From positions 10,416,001-10,480,000 of the forward strand of contig NC_066287.1 of assembly GCF_905404315.1 (NCBI RefSeq): a stretch of 64,000 nt of DNA. The letters run 5' to 3'. This DNA comes from Leptidea sinapis. Lineage: Eukaryota > Arthropoda > Insecta > Lepidoptera > Pieridae. The position numbers and the translations under genes were made by a program. Position 1 is the first letter of the stretch, and every line of letters starts with the position of its first letter. Shown in pieces: positions 23,863 to 37,500 of the stretch. Below the pieces are notes generated by a model. That model had not been told where the DNA came from. It saw only the letters and a list, made by a program, of their open reading frames with translations, and searched no databases.

Positions 23863-24180
23863 CTAGCTGACCCAGCAAACGTTGTATTGCCGATATTAAA
23901 ATCGCGATACAAAAGTAACTGTTGATTGTAGATAGGTGAAAATTTGTTGTTGTATGTATTTTTTAATGCTGACTCATAATCAAACAAAAGTATAAAAAAT
24001 TGTCAAAAAAATTAAAAAAAAATCGTGTGGACCACCCTTAACATTTAGGGGGATGAAAAATAGATGTTGTCCGATTCTCAGACCTACCCAATATGCACTC
24101 AAAATTTCATGAGAATCGGTCAAGCCCTTTCGGAGGACTTCAATGTTTAACACCATGACATGAGAATTTTATGTATGAGA
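23863..24180 (-). mobile_element. non-autonomous Helitron
   Basis: Begins CTAGCTGACCCAGCAAACG, the reverse complement of the Helitron 3' end, and runs to TATGTATGAGA. It is nearly identical to 28957-29273 (shared GGACCACCCTTAACATTTAG and GAGAATCGGTCAAGCC). Confidence 0.65.
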
Positions 24181-24576
24181 TTAGAAAATAATTTCCGAAA
24201 TTATTATAAAATTTTTATTCAACTCGCTGTTTCACGTTCTTTACAGGGTGCAATAAATATTTAATAAAATAAAAATACTCAACTACGTTTTATCACTTTT
24301 ATTTCTCAACTCCTCTCAGAAACAATAAAATATGACTTTGGTATATGTATCTACAAACTATTCATGTGTTTGAACATTTATGACTACTTAGGCTTATTAT
24401 CTCCATATGAAAATAATTATTGTTACAATAAGTACACAAATCTATTAAAACTTCAATAGCAACAACAGTAAAATTCATTTATCCTTAATAATAAATCACA
24501 TATTATGTAAATGAAAATAACACATTTTATATCTTAATATAAACAAGACACCATTAACTAGTTTGTAAACATTAAC

Positions 24577-24772
24577 GGCTTTATAAATAAAATTGGTATA
24601 AAGTTATTACTAAGCATAAACCAAGAATATATAAAATGTTTACAAATAGACATTTTGCTTACCAATGGTTTGTTTGGATATATAACGTTTCCCTCGTTTA
24701 TTTGCAAGGCAATTTTGCATTTTCTTTGTTTATCATCAGTTATAACTTTATACCAAGTTCATTTGTAAGGCC
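24577..24772. mobile_element. MITE family M1, copy 3
   Basis: Ends GGCTTTATAAATAAAATTGG and CCAAGTTCATTTGTAAGGCC; interior matches 8819-9026 (GTTTACAAATAGACATTTTG). Confidence 0.8.
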
Positions 24773-25104
24773 ATAAAAGTTAGCTTATAATTTATCAGCT
24801 ACCATTATAATATTCAAACTATCTGTCTATGACAACTTTGATATAACTTACACAGTAACAAACTAATCTACAGGGGCTCTAATTTGAGCACTGGAATTCC
24901 GGACATTTAGTAATATAATATTATGATAACATGTAATAATGAAATCATAGCGGTGCAGAGACTGTGCATTTAATAATTCCTATATAAAATCATTTGTATA
25001 TATGTTTAACTTACGTAACCAACTCCAAAAAATAGTTTCTAGCATTTTTTGTGTTTGTTGATTTGCTAGAGCACACTTATCTCAGAAACAGCTAAATCCA
25101 TTTT

Positions 25105-25384
25105 ATTTTTTTTTAAATGAAAATAAGGGACAAATCGATTAGGACGTTCAGCTGGTGGTAATTCATACGCCCTGCCCTGCCCATTACAATGAAGGATTCA
25201 TGAAAAACCCAAAACTTCTGAGTGGCACTACAATTGCGCTCGTCGGCTTAAGACAAGATATTAAGTCTCATTTGGGCAGTAATTTCGCTAGCTATGGCGC
25301 CTATCAGACTGAAACACAGTAATGTTTACACATAAGCACTTCACGGCCGAAAAAGGCACCATTGAGGTACCCGTAATATAGCTG
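25105..25384 (-). repeat. SINE-like element S1, copy 6 (truncated)
   Basis: Inverted diverged copy. It starts at the T run and AAATAAGGGAC and stops near ATAGCTGCCATG, before the usual GGAGCCTCCCACTGG end. Confidence 0.75.
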
Positions 25385-26030
25385 CCATGAAAAGTAAGTT
25401 AATTGAGAATAATACTCTGAAATATCTCAACACTTAAATAAGACATGATTTTTTTAATAATGTCCATATTTTTTTCATTGACAGTGATTTTAAATCTCAA
25501 TATAAATCAATAAGTTGTAATATAAATTTTTTTACATAACCTCAGATTTATTAAGGAAAGAAAAAAACCATAAAAATTTAATGGCAAGACATGTAAATAT
25601 ATATAAAATAAAATTGTATACAATTACTAAGATAATATATTAGTTTATTTTTTGTACATAAAACTATTAAATTGAACAATCTATGAAACTAACTTAATCT
25701 TTTATAATTTTGTACATTTATGTATGTTTTGTGCCATTATATTGGAAGACTACAATTCACAGAAAATCACCACATAGAATGTTATTAAAAAAAAACTTTG
25801 CTATAATCTTTAACTATTGGACATTTAAAAATTGTATAACTATTGGTTGATTCTTAGTTTATATATTACACTGAATCATGCAACCATCATTACTATAGTA
25901 TATTATTAAGATATGGCAACATTATGACTTCATAAGTTATGTGCACAACAATTTTTAAATTTTTAAGATCTCGTAATTGCAGTTTTGTAAAAATTTATGT
26001 TAACAAAGAAGTGTTTATAATATCCCAAAT

Positions 26031-26681
26031 TCAAAGTTTTAAAGAGTCCAAATATTGTGTTACCTTTGGCCAAATTTCATCTGAAGTTTTACCTTCAAAG
26101 TTCTTGAGTATACCTTTCTCTAAATAAAAATCTATTACAGGTCTTGTCATTCTGTCATAAATTTCTAGTCGCTTCTTAACTGCGTCAGGTTTATCGTCAG
26201 GTCTCTGTATTAAGTCTTCACCAGTAACATCATCTTTTCCTAGCACTTTTGGTGTGTTAAAACCAATATTGTAGACTCTACCTGATGATAAATGTACCCA
26301 CCGATTTTTAACCCTATCAATTATAATGTCAAAAGGCACTACTAAGTTTAAAACAACATCTACTGGCTGTAATTTCCATAAAGCATTTGCTTGGGTCACA
26401 GTTCTAGGAAAACCATCTAATAGCCATGCCCGATTTTCCACCTTTTTCAATTCAGCAACCATAAATTTAATAATCACATCATCAGGTACTAATTTGCCTT
26501 CACTTAAATAGCTCTGGACTTCCTTACCCAGGTCTGTCTTCCTTTCTATATGGTCTCTAAGCTTATCACCACTTGATACATGTTCAATAGCATATTTTTT
26601 TACTATTCTCGTTGATATCGTCCCTTTTCCTGAAGCTGGGGCGCCTAAAATTAACGCTTTTAGCAATTTTGATCTTAACAT
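26031..26681 (-). CDS. Adk3: adenylate kinase 3 (GTP:AMP phosphotransferase, mitochondrial)
   Basis: 216 residues in one exon. It transfers phosphate from GTP (ATP less well) to AMP in the mitochondrial matrix, recycling GTP from the citrate cycle. The P-loop GAPASGKGT lies at residues 13-21, the AMP-binding part has SSGDKLRDH, then DGFPRT with the invariant Arg near 92, the LID begins near RWVHLSSGRVYN, and RPDD precedes the conserved late arginines. The LID reads IGFNTPKVLGKDDVTGEDL, without the four zinc cysteines of many bacterial enzymes, as in animal AK3. Length is close to that of other AK3 proteins. The N-terminus MLRSKLLKALI is short and basic, consistent with matrix import without a long cleaved presequence. 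The start is the first Met before the P-loop. Confidence 0.95.
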   Translation of the reverse strand: MLRSKLLKALILGAPASGKGTISTRIVKKYAIEHVSSGDKLRDHIERKTDLGKEVQSYLSEGKLVPDDVIIKFMVAELKKVENRAWLLDGFPRTVTQANALWKLQPVDVVLNLVVPFDIIIDRVKNRWVHLSSGRVYNIGFNTPKVLGKDDVTGEDLIQRPDDKPDAVKKRLEIYDRMTRPVIDFYLEKGILKNFEGKTSDEIWPKVTQYLDSLKL

Positions 26682-27589
26682 TATGAATCGTCTAGCTATC
26701 GACCTTCAATAAGATTGTACTTTGATATTAACACGACTATAAACACGTCACACGTGAGGTCACAGACAGAATCTAACGACATACAACTTCCATTACACAC
26801 TTCGCTATATGATACACAAATCATAAAATATAATCATCCAAATCGCTTATCATCCACTTCGAACGATAAACCGATGCATATCACATTATTTCTTAGTATT
26901 ATTAGTATATAAATAATCTTAAATAATATTGCACAATTACTATAAAATATTTAATGTTTGTGAATAGATACGCAAATTTAAAATATAAAACCAAAACGAA
27001 TAAATTAAACTAAACACACCAACTCTAAAATATTTCAATACATTCATTAAGATAGGACATAAACATTTAATTTGTTTACAAAAAACTATAGGTTAGAAGT
27101 ACCTACCTATTTATTTATTCGTATTGATTATTACGAAATACGAACCAAAGAGAATATAACCACTACGTCCATTACGAACTACGAAACGTAGTATTAATAA
27201 ACTGTCAAAAATAGGTTGACAATGACTGCTATTGTCACGTTGGCACATTATAACGTTAACGGGTGGTCTAATGTCGGATCGCACCTGAGAATGGCACAGT
27301 CTCCTTTTTTTTTTACTAAAGTCCTAATAGATAAAATTATTAGGTTTCTCATTCACTCTTTCGAGAAGGCGTCTAGACACGTAATCCTTGATTAATATGT
27401 TTATTTTGTTTTTTTCATGAACAGTAATGAAGACAGTAACAAAAACCCTTATAATGGCTTATGTATTGAGACTGCTTTTGTAATAAATACGGACCTAAAA
27501 GTATGTCTTTCTGAACATAGATGAACTTTGTGAGCAGCATTGTGTTTTTGTTCGTAATAATTTGATAGTGTTTCAATCACGGTAACGAA

Positions 27590-27725
27590 GTCACGGAAAT
27601 GACACTTATGAATGTCAAAAAAATATTTTTCTTATTGAATCTACCGCTACTTCGTAAAGGGTTGAGCTAATGAGAAGAAGTAGCAAGAAACTCATTGCCA
27701 CTCTTTTATATCAATATTTGCATAT
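27590..27725 (-). mobile_element. non-LTR retrotransposon 3' UTR fragment (family L2)
   Basis: Reverse complement of 1705-1830: GACACTTATGAATGTCA, CGTAAAGGGTTGAGCTAATG and CAAGAAACTCATTGCCACTC. Confidence 0.65.
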
Positions 27726-28500
27726 CCATCGATTTACAAATCATTTCAATTACAATATAATATGTAAAATTATGCAACAAACATACTCAAACGTCAAATA
27801 GCCTTACATGAGTAAGTCAAAAAAGTAAATGTGAATTAATACAATTTCACATTGCTCACTACAATATTATCAGGAGAGCGATGGCTGGTCCATGCATCAT
27901 GCTCGTGAATCAGAGCTTGTTGGTGTAACTAGTCCTATCATCACGTATTTACCTTTTTATTGTTACTTCTTAAGTTATTAATTTTGTTCCACAAAAATAT
28001 TTAACTCTATCCTTGGATAGATCTAGGGACCAGCTCCTTTTTTGTTTTCTCCAATTCTTTTAAGTATTTATTGGGCTGATTACTACACTTAATACAATGG
28101 GTAATCTATTCGTCTTATTTTTAAGTATTTTTCTCTTATTTTTTTTTACAACAAGATGTTTGAGCCAAAATGTTCTTTATATATTTTTGTTACATCCGAC
28201 AAACTTCAATTAATAAATCACAAATTAATTAAAAACCTGAAATCCTTCATTTAAGTACAATATTATTTTCATTCATGTTAGTGGTAATTAGTAAAAATAC
28301 AGGCATTCCTGATCATAAGTGTAACATTTTTGGCCTTTAAGTAAATAAATTATTGTAGATTTTAGATGTTGAAACCAAAACAAAGAATAGTATTTTCGTT
28401 TTCTTGGTATATTTTTGATAGGTCACATAAAATAGAATCAAACTATAAACATACAGTACAAATTCGTTACTTCATTTAATTGTACAAATTACTTTACAGA

Positions 28501-31500
28501 ATGGCGCTTGTAATGCTACCTTGTGACCTTCCATGGTGGACATCAGTCCAACGACACCTGAAGCATCTCCTAGTTGCCTCTTCATCTGCTAAGTTAACTG
28601 CCAGTATGCTAAAAATCCACGACATGTGCAAGTTAGTACTGCAACCTAATTTTAACAGTTCAGTAACAGAACGGTCGTTTTGTATTTCTGGAATCATTCT
28701 ATTCAAAGACATTAAAAGAAAATAGTCACGCAGCGATCAAGTGTCCTCTTCTCCTCGATGCTCGTTCTATCGGCGCAGTGTTTAGATATAAAACGTGCAA
28801 TGCGTAACGAATACCGACAAAAATGCTGAATTATTCCATATTGAGGTGTAAAAATAGAACAGTAGTTCAAACCAATGCTCATGTAACATTACCTAGTTAC
28901 TACAACTGACTTGGTTCAAATTCTTCTTCGTTCTTAAAAAATATATATATATATACCAGCTGACCCAGCAAACGTTGTATTGCCGATATTAAAATCGCGA
29001 TACAAAAGTAACTGTTGATCGTAGATGGGTGAAAATTTGAAGTTGTATGTATTTTTAATGCTGACTCATAACAAAACCAATTTAAAAAAAAAATAAAAAA
29101 AATAAAAAAAAAATCGTGTGGACCACCCTTAACATTTAGGGGGATGAAAAATAGATGTTGTCCGATTCTCAGACCTACCCAATATGCACTCAAAATTTCA
29201 TGAGAATCGGTCAAGCCGTTTCGGAGGAGTTCAAAGTTTAACACCATGACACGAGAATTTTATATATTAGAATTAAAAAGTAATATGTTATTGTTTAATA
29301 TACATGTTGTATAAGATATGTATAATCGTGAGATTTACAGCTTCTGGGCATTTAAACAGTACAATGATTATCAAAGAACTTAGTCTTATAATATACAGTT
29401 TTATCCATATACTTGCAATATACTATAATGCGTGCAAAAGAGAAGATCATTGCTAACGGAGATACCGCTAGATCCAAAAATGTAAGCGAATCTATTGTTA
29501 CTGTAACTGATTTTGATTGACAAGCCCTAACCAGTCAGCCACACTTGGCTCTAGCTCCTTACTATTTCGAATATTAAGCCACTAATTAACGTACCCACTC
29601 AAAATTGGTCAAGTATTATCGGGCTGTCAGGTCTATGGTTCTATCATAGCGCTAGCGCTTGGCGGGAAGCGATATGATTGGTTTATTTTGATCGCGTCAT
29701 GGACACCACGCCCTTAAACCCCGCAAAAATGGTGGACGCGGAGTTCATAGTAATAGATAGTTTGTATTATTGTCTATTCTCTTTAAATGTCTTTGGTTCT
29801 ATTATTCAATTTTATCATTGTCGTGCCTGCTTGCTGTCAAATAGAGAATCAAATCGTGCTTAAATAAATTCGTGCGCTACTCTTACTGGGCTGCTCTGCT
29901 GCAATCACTCATAACATTCGCCCTTATTTATATTAAATATTTCTCATAAAAAAAATCGAAATAAGTTCTATTAAAGCCACATGTGAATTAAAATGAGGAT
30001 TGATATCATTAAAAAATAGGCCAATAAAGCTGGCAATCTAATCAACACAATTTCATTTGGATTCATTTTCTAATTTTCATCCAATAAATGAATGTAGAGC
30101 TTGATTTCAACCTCTATTGAGTGGTCTCGTCCGGCGAAATAAATTACTGCTTACAATTACTGTTAGGAAAAAAAAATTGCAAGCGAAAAAAGTCATATAA
30201 AAATATATAATATGGTATCCATAATATAGATACCCCGCACTACGCTCAAGTTGTGCCGTTGCTGGATTTTTGCTTGCAGGGCAGTGTGAGTGTGGCTGCA
30301 CGAATGTATTTTAGTCTCTCTGCTATCATTAAAGTACTTTTATTAGAGTTACTATGAGACTGGTATGCTTATGCCCCTTCCAGGATTTGCCAGAGTTAGA
30401 TGATGCTGTATGGTAACGACGAAATAACGGTATGTTGATGAAATGGAGAGCGTTTCGCACAGTGCTGCATTGCATTGAAGAAAGATTCAATAACAGTGGT
30501 GGCTTATGGGCGGCATGGCAAGCACGGATGGAAAATCCGAACTTTTATGTTAGGAGTTCGCATACTAAGTGTCTGAAGTCATTCGACACCCTATGCACAT
30601 TTTGCTGTCAAGAGTCTATTTTTGTCTAGGACAATGCCAGAGCTTATACTGCAGGCATTATATATTATAAAATCTGAGCAAACTCGGTATTACGGTTATG
30701 AGCTGGTCAGCACGAAGCCCGGATATGAATCTCATACAACACCTATGAGAAGAGACGAGTGCACAGAAATGCTGCTCTGGAAACGCTTGGCTAGCCTAAA
30801 CAGCTGTACAAGAAAGTTGGATAATATCAAAGACAACACATCACACCATGGTGATTCTCGTCCGTACCATCAGGAACCGCATATAAGCAGTGATGGAGAA
30901 TCCGGGATGTAAATAAGAGACACTGCATCATCATCAGCCGGAAGACATCCACTGCTGGACAAAGGCCTCCTCCAAAGATTTCCACGACGATCGGTCCTGC
31001 GCTGCCCCCATCCGACGTATTCCGGTGATCTTGACCATATCGTCGGTCCATCTTGTGGGGGGCCTACCAACATCCATCTGTCTGTCGAACTATGTATCCT
31101 GCCCACTGCCACTTCAGTTTCGCAATCATTATTCAGATACTGTATTATTTAATTTTTAATATTTTTAGTTATTATATGATATATTATAATATCAGCAATT
31201 AACAGGCATTATATATTTTTGAGGTGTTACGATATTTTTGATGAGAAGTGTATTTAATAAATATAAATTCTCTTGGGAATTATTGCATTATGATCTTAGC
31301 ATAGCGCACTCTTTTCCCGATTAAATTATCCGTATCCTGGCTTCCGAATGCACGTCTTTCATATAGCAGTTACAATTATCAGGGACAAAAAGAAAACTTG
31401 GTTAAAGTGCGCTAGAGCGGTTTCAGTCAAACAGCAAATCCCAGAAGCTAATTTCGACATAAACTGTGACACGACAGAGTATACCTTGCAGATCATAATT

Positions 31501-34500
31501 TTATACGTTTACTTCCAGCATTGGCATCGACCCAGATGACGACATTAAGGACCCCGATCTATTGAAAGGGTTAGAACAGTTCTTAGAAGAGGAGCTAAGC
31601 GATGAAGAGCGTAGAGTTTTTTTAGATAACACAATACGAATTATGGTCAATAGAGCTTTACATCTGAAAAAATGGCGACCGCCAAAAGGACTTATGTTTA
31701 GTCTTCAACAGCAGAGTACGTATATATATATATTTCTTTTTTTATTAAACGCTACCAAATAGTTTATTTAATGTAAATAGTTACTGGCCAGTATTCTTCA
31801 TCGAATAAAACATCAATAGCTGCGAGCAGAAACAATAGGTTAAGTACCTATTACTTTGTATTACCTATTTTTCACCAAAAAGGAAAGTTACCGGTTCCTG
31901 CGAGGCCTAAGACGAAGTCGAAGGCCTCAGCAATTCCGAATGGTGAAATTACATTATCTTCCGAGTTAATATATAGTTGTAGGTACACTTTACCAACAAG
32001 GAAAAGAAAAACAATTTTTCATAAATTTAGCACTCAAAGTTCAAATGTTTAAATTTATAAATTGAATACATAAACTATTTGAAGTCTTTAACATCCTTAT
32101 AAAATATTATTACTGACACATAGATTTCATAAAAAAAAATTCTAAAATTTTGAACAATATCTCCTTGTTTTTTTTTCAGGTGAGTCAAATGAGCTCGATT
32201 ATAACTTCCTATCTTCGCTTATTGCCCACGCGTTCTTCTCAACATTTCCGAAGAGGACTCTTAAAACACACCCGACTCTGCAAGATTTTAATTTTACACA
32301 TTTTTTTAGGAATTTACATAGGTATCTTATCCGCCTTTTATTATACGCACACCACAAAATATTCCGCATTGTATCCTGCCTGAAAACTTATTAGCATACT
32401 CATATAAAGAAAAACTTGACAGTTTGTACAAATCTGCAAAGTCGCACTCTGACAGCGGAACGGCAAAAGTGCGCTTAAAGACAATGTATTCTATGCACAC
32501 TTTTCTCCTTAGTCGTGTGTCAAGTGCCGTCCGAATCAAATCTGAATTAAATAAATGTTTTACATTGCTGCTTATTGACCAAGAATATTTTAAACTACTG
32601 GATTAAATGCCGCAATGAATACACATAGCAGTCGAAGCTTAGTGTGGTGTAATTTGTGGCATGTTCCATATTTCGGCTTTGTTTGTATACGACGTGATAT
32701 ACGTTAATATAATATGTAAAACGTCATTGACAAAACCTCACATTTCTTCAGACCAGAAGATTCAGAAGACCAAAGTTTTGGTGCAAAGAGTAAATCCTAC
32801 ATTGGCACAATCCATAGTATAACTGACATTGACTGTGACAGATAGGCTGTTTCAGTCAATGGCCCAGCACGACAAGTCTCACCATTTCTCTTGCAAGATA
32901 GGCCCAAGGTCCATGCTTTGAATTTTTAATATGACATTATAGTTAATTCGTATCTCGTTAACAGCGACGGCCGAATAATTATTATTTCTGAACCATCCCT
33001 TGCATATCACTCCCGCCCTGAGAACTTACCTTCTCTCACGCGACTTTTCCTTCTATGCGAGATTCTATTTCGCTAAGGGATAGGGGTTTTAGGGTTTTAT
33101 ATTTAATATCAGTTTACTTCATGTATGAAAACATACATTATTTTGGACCATTTTTTTTGTAAATATTCAAATTTATGGCCAAAAATTTATATACCTACTA
33201 TGATATTTCGGCCCTGTTATCTGGAACATCAACCATTGTTGGAATGGTCATTGTAAAAAATATTATATGTTTGAATTAAATTTCTTATATAATACTGTTA
33301 ATTAAACACATACCTATATTTTAGATACTCCAAGTTTGAGTTTTACAAACAATAGCTTGATTGTTTTTTTTTTGTGAAACTCTCATGTTTGAGTAAGACA
33401 CCTAATATAAAGCAAATACAATTTGGTGCAAATTATGACAGCTGAATAAATCAATATACTAGCTTTAATATTTAAGATATGCCCCTTATAAGTTACCAAA
33501 ATACTTACAAGTTACCGACAATGCAAAATATTTTCCTTAAATATGTAGGTACTTACCTACAATATAAATTTAAATCTATTTTTACAGAAAGAGTCAACGA
33601 AGTAAATTAAAAAGCCTGTTGTACTACTACGAGTGGCTTGATAGAAATAATAATGAAGGACAAATAAAATTAAGCAGACAAGTAAGTTATATGACGTATT
33701 TAATACCTAATAAAAACGTGATAATTTTTTTATTAATTCACACAAATTATTATGTTGCCCTAAACTAGGCATAGTCTGTACCATTCGAAATATTTTTTAA
33801 TTGGTGAAACTGACAAATATGACGCATACGATTGCACTAATGCACCTTTTACTATAATAGATGAAAATCAGAAATATCACGCATACGATCACACTGATTC
33901 ACCTTTCAGTATAATTGGTGAAACTCACAAATACCACGCATTCGATCACATTAATTAACCGTTCCGTATAATTGGTGGAACTCACAAATATCATGCATAT
34001 GATCACGCTGATTCAACTTTTTGTTATAATTTGTGATACTCACAAATAACACGCAATCTATCACACCGATTCACCTTTCGGTATAATTGGTGAAACTCAC
34101 AAATATTACGCATTCGAACATATTGATTCACCTTTCGGTATAATTAGTGAAACTCAAAAATGGCACGCATTCGATCACGCTGATTCACCTTTTGGTATAA
34201 TTGTTGAAACTCATAATTATCACTGGACTAACTTAATTAACATTTTGTTTAAGGTGATGACCTCAAAACAATGGTTAACAATAGAAGACTGGTTAGAATG
34301 TACTCTTCCTTTATGTAAATTAATGGTGAGACATGAGGGTAGACCTGAGAGATGTGAAAATGAAGAGGCAATGAGGCTATGTTTTGCAACCAGAAGAATT
34401 GGTGGAGATGTCCTTATTGACGGAGAATCGCAGGTGTTGCATGAGTTTGCGTAAAACCTAACACTTAATACTATGTAATAAACTTTTTAAGCTAAGGCAT

Positions 34501-37500
34501 TTAATTAAGTTAGTCTTTAGTAATAAAATTTAGAAGGAAGAATTATGTAGTTGCCACAGTAACTCTAGGGTAACAACGCTTAGAGAATGACGGTAGTTGT
34601 AAATTTTCATATAACATACTTTAAAACTGCGGTGTCTTCGATATCATAAGAAAAGCTTATTTAAGTACATTTTAAATTGTTATTTGACGGGACTTTTGCT
34701 TGTACATATTGTTTAAGATCTCAACTTACTCGGAAAATTTTGTACCTAATATGTTATACTCGTATTTATCAGTTAAAACGAATATCGGAACTAAAAATGA
34801 ATAATATTGTATTGTATTTTTTATATTGATTATGGTTCAAGTATGAATCTACAATAATTGAGTAGTTCTTGGATCTCTGAACTTTATTGAACTTATCAAT
34901 TATGCACTAATTGTTAGTACGTAATCGTATATAGTATGCATCTTTTATGAGAAACAGACAAGACAACCAGGATAAGTGATACGCCCAACCCATTATAATG
35001 CAGTGCCCCTCAGGATTCTTGAAAAACCCAAACTATGAGCGGGAACACAAATTGCGCTCGTCACCTTGGGACATAAGATGTTAAATCTCATTTGGCCAGT
35101 AATTTCACTAGCTAAGGCGCACTTCAAACTGAAACACAATAATGCTCACACATTATTGCTTCACGGTAGTTATAGGCGCCCTTGTGGTACCCATATTCTA
35201 TCAGGCATCCTATGCATAGGAGCCTCCCACTAGTAGTAAAATTTGTTCGTTAATTGACATATTTATTATCCAAACAAAACAAAAAGTAATAAAATTCGGT
35301 AATTTAATATACCTATTTGCCGGGTGAAATTTTACTTTTTAAATGTTAATATACAATGTTTAAGTCTTACATCGTATTTAAGAATACCCAAGCCTGCAAC
35401 AAACTTTGCATATTCTTAATATTCACAACTTTAGGTATCGTGTATGATAGTGAAAAGCCATAGCAAACTTTAAAACCCTTTCAGGAATCATTGACAATGT
35501 TTATGATGCCAGAATTATTACCTGCGATGCTGTCAGTCGAATCTCTAGAAGACAACGAAGTATTAAAAGTTGAAGGAGTTAGAATGTTTAGTAGAATCAG
35601 TGAAAAGAAATCTAAATATAACTTAGAACTACTCGAAGAGCCAAAAACGGTAAAAACGTCTTTTATTTTGTTATATTATATATTCTTAAGTCCAAAATCA
35701 AAATGAAGACTTGACTTTCAGGTTACAGTTTGCTTAATGGACGCAGAAGATTATAGCAGTCTTCCAATAGGACAATGGGAAGAAGATAATATTTTGAGGG
35801 AACTCAACAAAAGTCTTCTTGCATTTCAACAAGCTCCGCCAAAAAGTCGTGAAAACTACAAGAATGAAAGAAGATTATCACCCATTGGTCAGTACAACTA
35901 CTTGGGAGGCCAAATGCTTTTCACGTTAATATTATAAACAACCTACGTATGCATAAAACAGCAGAATCTTGGCTGATTTATTAGACGAAATGTGTGACCG
36001 TGATAAAAATTTTCCTGCAGGCGAATCTCTCAGCCAAACTCCGTCAGAAGTTGAAGCAACAGTTATGATAAAACAGGCGTCTTCTTGCAGTACAATCAAT
36101 AGTCTGAATAGCAGAAGTCCATCGCCTCAGAACTATTGCGCTGCTACGCTAAATCTGAATGACCCAAGTGAGTATTGGTTACTTTTACTACTTTGCTGAC
36201 CGAGGACACAATATGCACAGTCTTGGTGACTTTTATACTCAGCTGTCGATTCTTTCAGGTGTTGAATTACAAAAGCGCAAATGCTGGCTTTCACCTGATG
36301 GTGGAACGTTAAATAACCGTCGAGGAAGATTTATAGTTCTAGGTTCTTCTGGAGAATGCCTACCAGTAACAAGAAACTCAGGCCTATCGACCGCTGAGAC
36401 ACAAGAAGATAGTTTATATTCAAGCTGCAACTCCAGCGATGATGAATATCACAGTGCTAACAACAGTTTTGACGATGGTAATAGAGATAACTGGCCTTAT
36501 CATTTTTTTTTATCTATACTAAAGTTAACGAGATGAGATAAAGAATGTAAACAATGGCACCGTTACTGAGTTACATTGCGATGGCGAGCGATTGTTGTCT
36601 CTGTCCTTATCACTCATATGCAGTAATGGCGTCAGTTGGTCGACGACAGCTGTCGTTGCGCGTTTCGTGGTACAGGAAAGCAGTCAGTACCGCAGTCGTC
36701 AACATTTTATCCGCCATTTTGTGAACAAGATCATTCCTGTTTGAATTGCATTTGAAGTTTTTCGTTTCCCTATTTACTTTGTTATTTGTTATTATTATTG
36801 TTAGCTTTCCTATTGATATGGAATGGCAGCTCTAGACAACCTATGAAATATATCAATTCTTTTCAATATTCAAAGATATCGATGAAAACGTTTTGAGCCT
36901 CTCAAACTTTGATAACATTCTTTTTCTCGTGTTGTTAGCCTTACTATAGTCAAAATCCTAGTAACAAATCTGTTTCTATTTATATTTTTATTAAAGCGGG
37001 AAGTGAAGATGAAGGCAGAGGTGAGAGTGGACGGCCAAATTCATTCCAGTATTCTAAAGAGTTGTCAACGGAAGAGAGACGATTAAGCTTTGCCGATCGA
37101 CTCCGTGATGCTTTGAGAAGGGAAGCAGAAAACTCTTGTACTACAAGCAGTACCGGTGACTGGTCGACGGATAGCTCTAGTTACGCTGTCGGCGTAAGTA
37201 TATCGGGAGCTGAAGTCCACGACAACGATATAAGGTGAAAATCTATATATATTTGCTTATTATTTTCCAGTAATCCTGTAAGCTATGAATCTATTGAGTA
37301 TTTTTGTAGGGTTAAGCGGGGAGGATCTGTTGGATTTGTTTTAACTGAAGACGAAATATACGAAAATGGAAACAAACCTCCAAGAAGGCTACTTTCAAGA
37401 AAAGAAACCGGAAACAGTTCAAAATACAGCTTCAGCACAGAATACACGTAGGTCCCACCGTATTTGTGAATTCTAATAACTTACTAGATTGTGCACAAAT

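Noticed and set aside
30432..30629. 65-residue ORF MLMKWRAFRTVLHCIEERFN as a possible host gene or early PARG exon
   Set aside because: It leads without a splice site into transposase-like DNAR and RSPDMN blocks, so it belongs to the Tc1/mariner remnant; the exon 1-exon 2 phase (AA plus C) fits without it.
33801..34224. CRISPR-like array
   Set aside because: The unit repeats without unique spacers, the genome is eukaryotic, and no cas genes are present; it is a minisatellite.
37194..37200. Earlier donor GTAAGT in exon 10 of the PARG-like gene
   Set aside because: It would end the exon in phase 0, which does not fit the next exon; the donor at 37235 keeps the frame.
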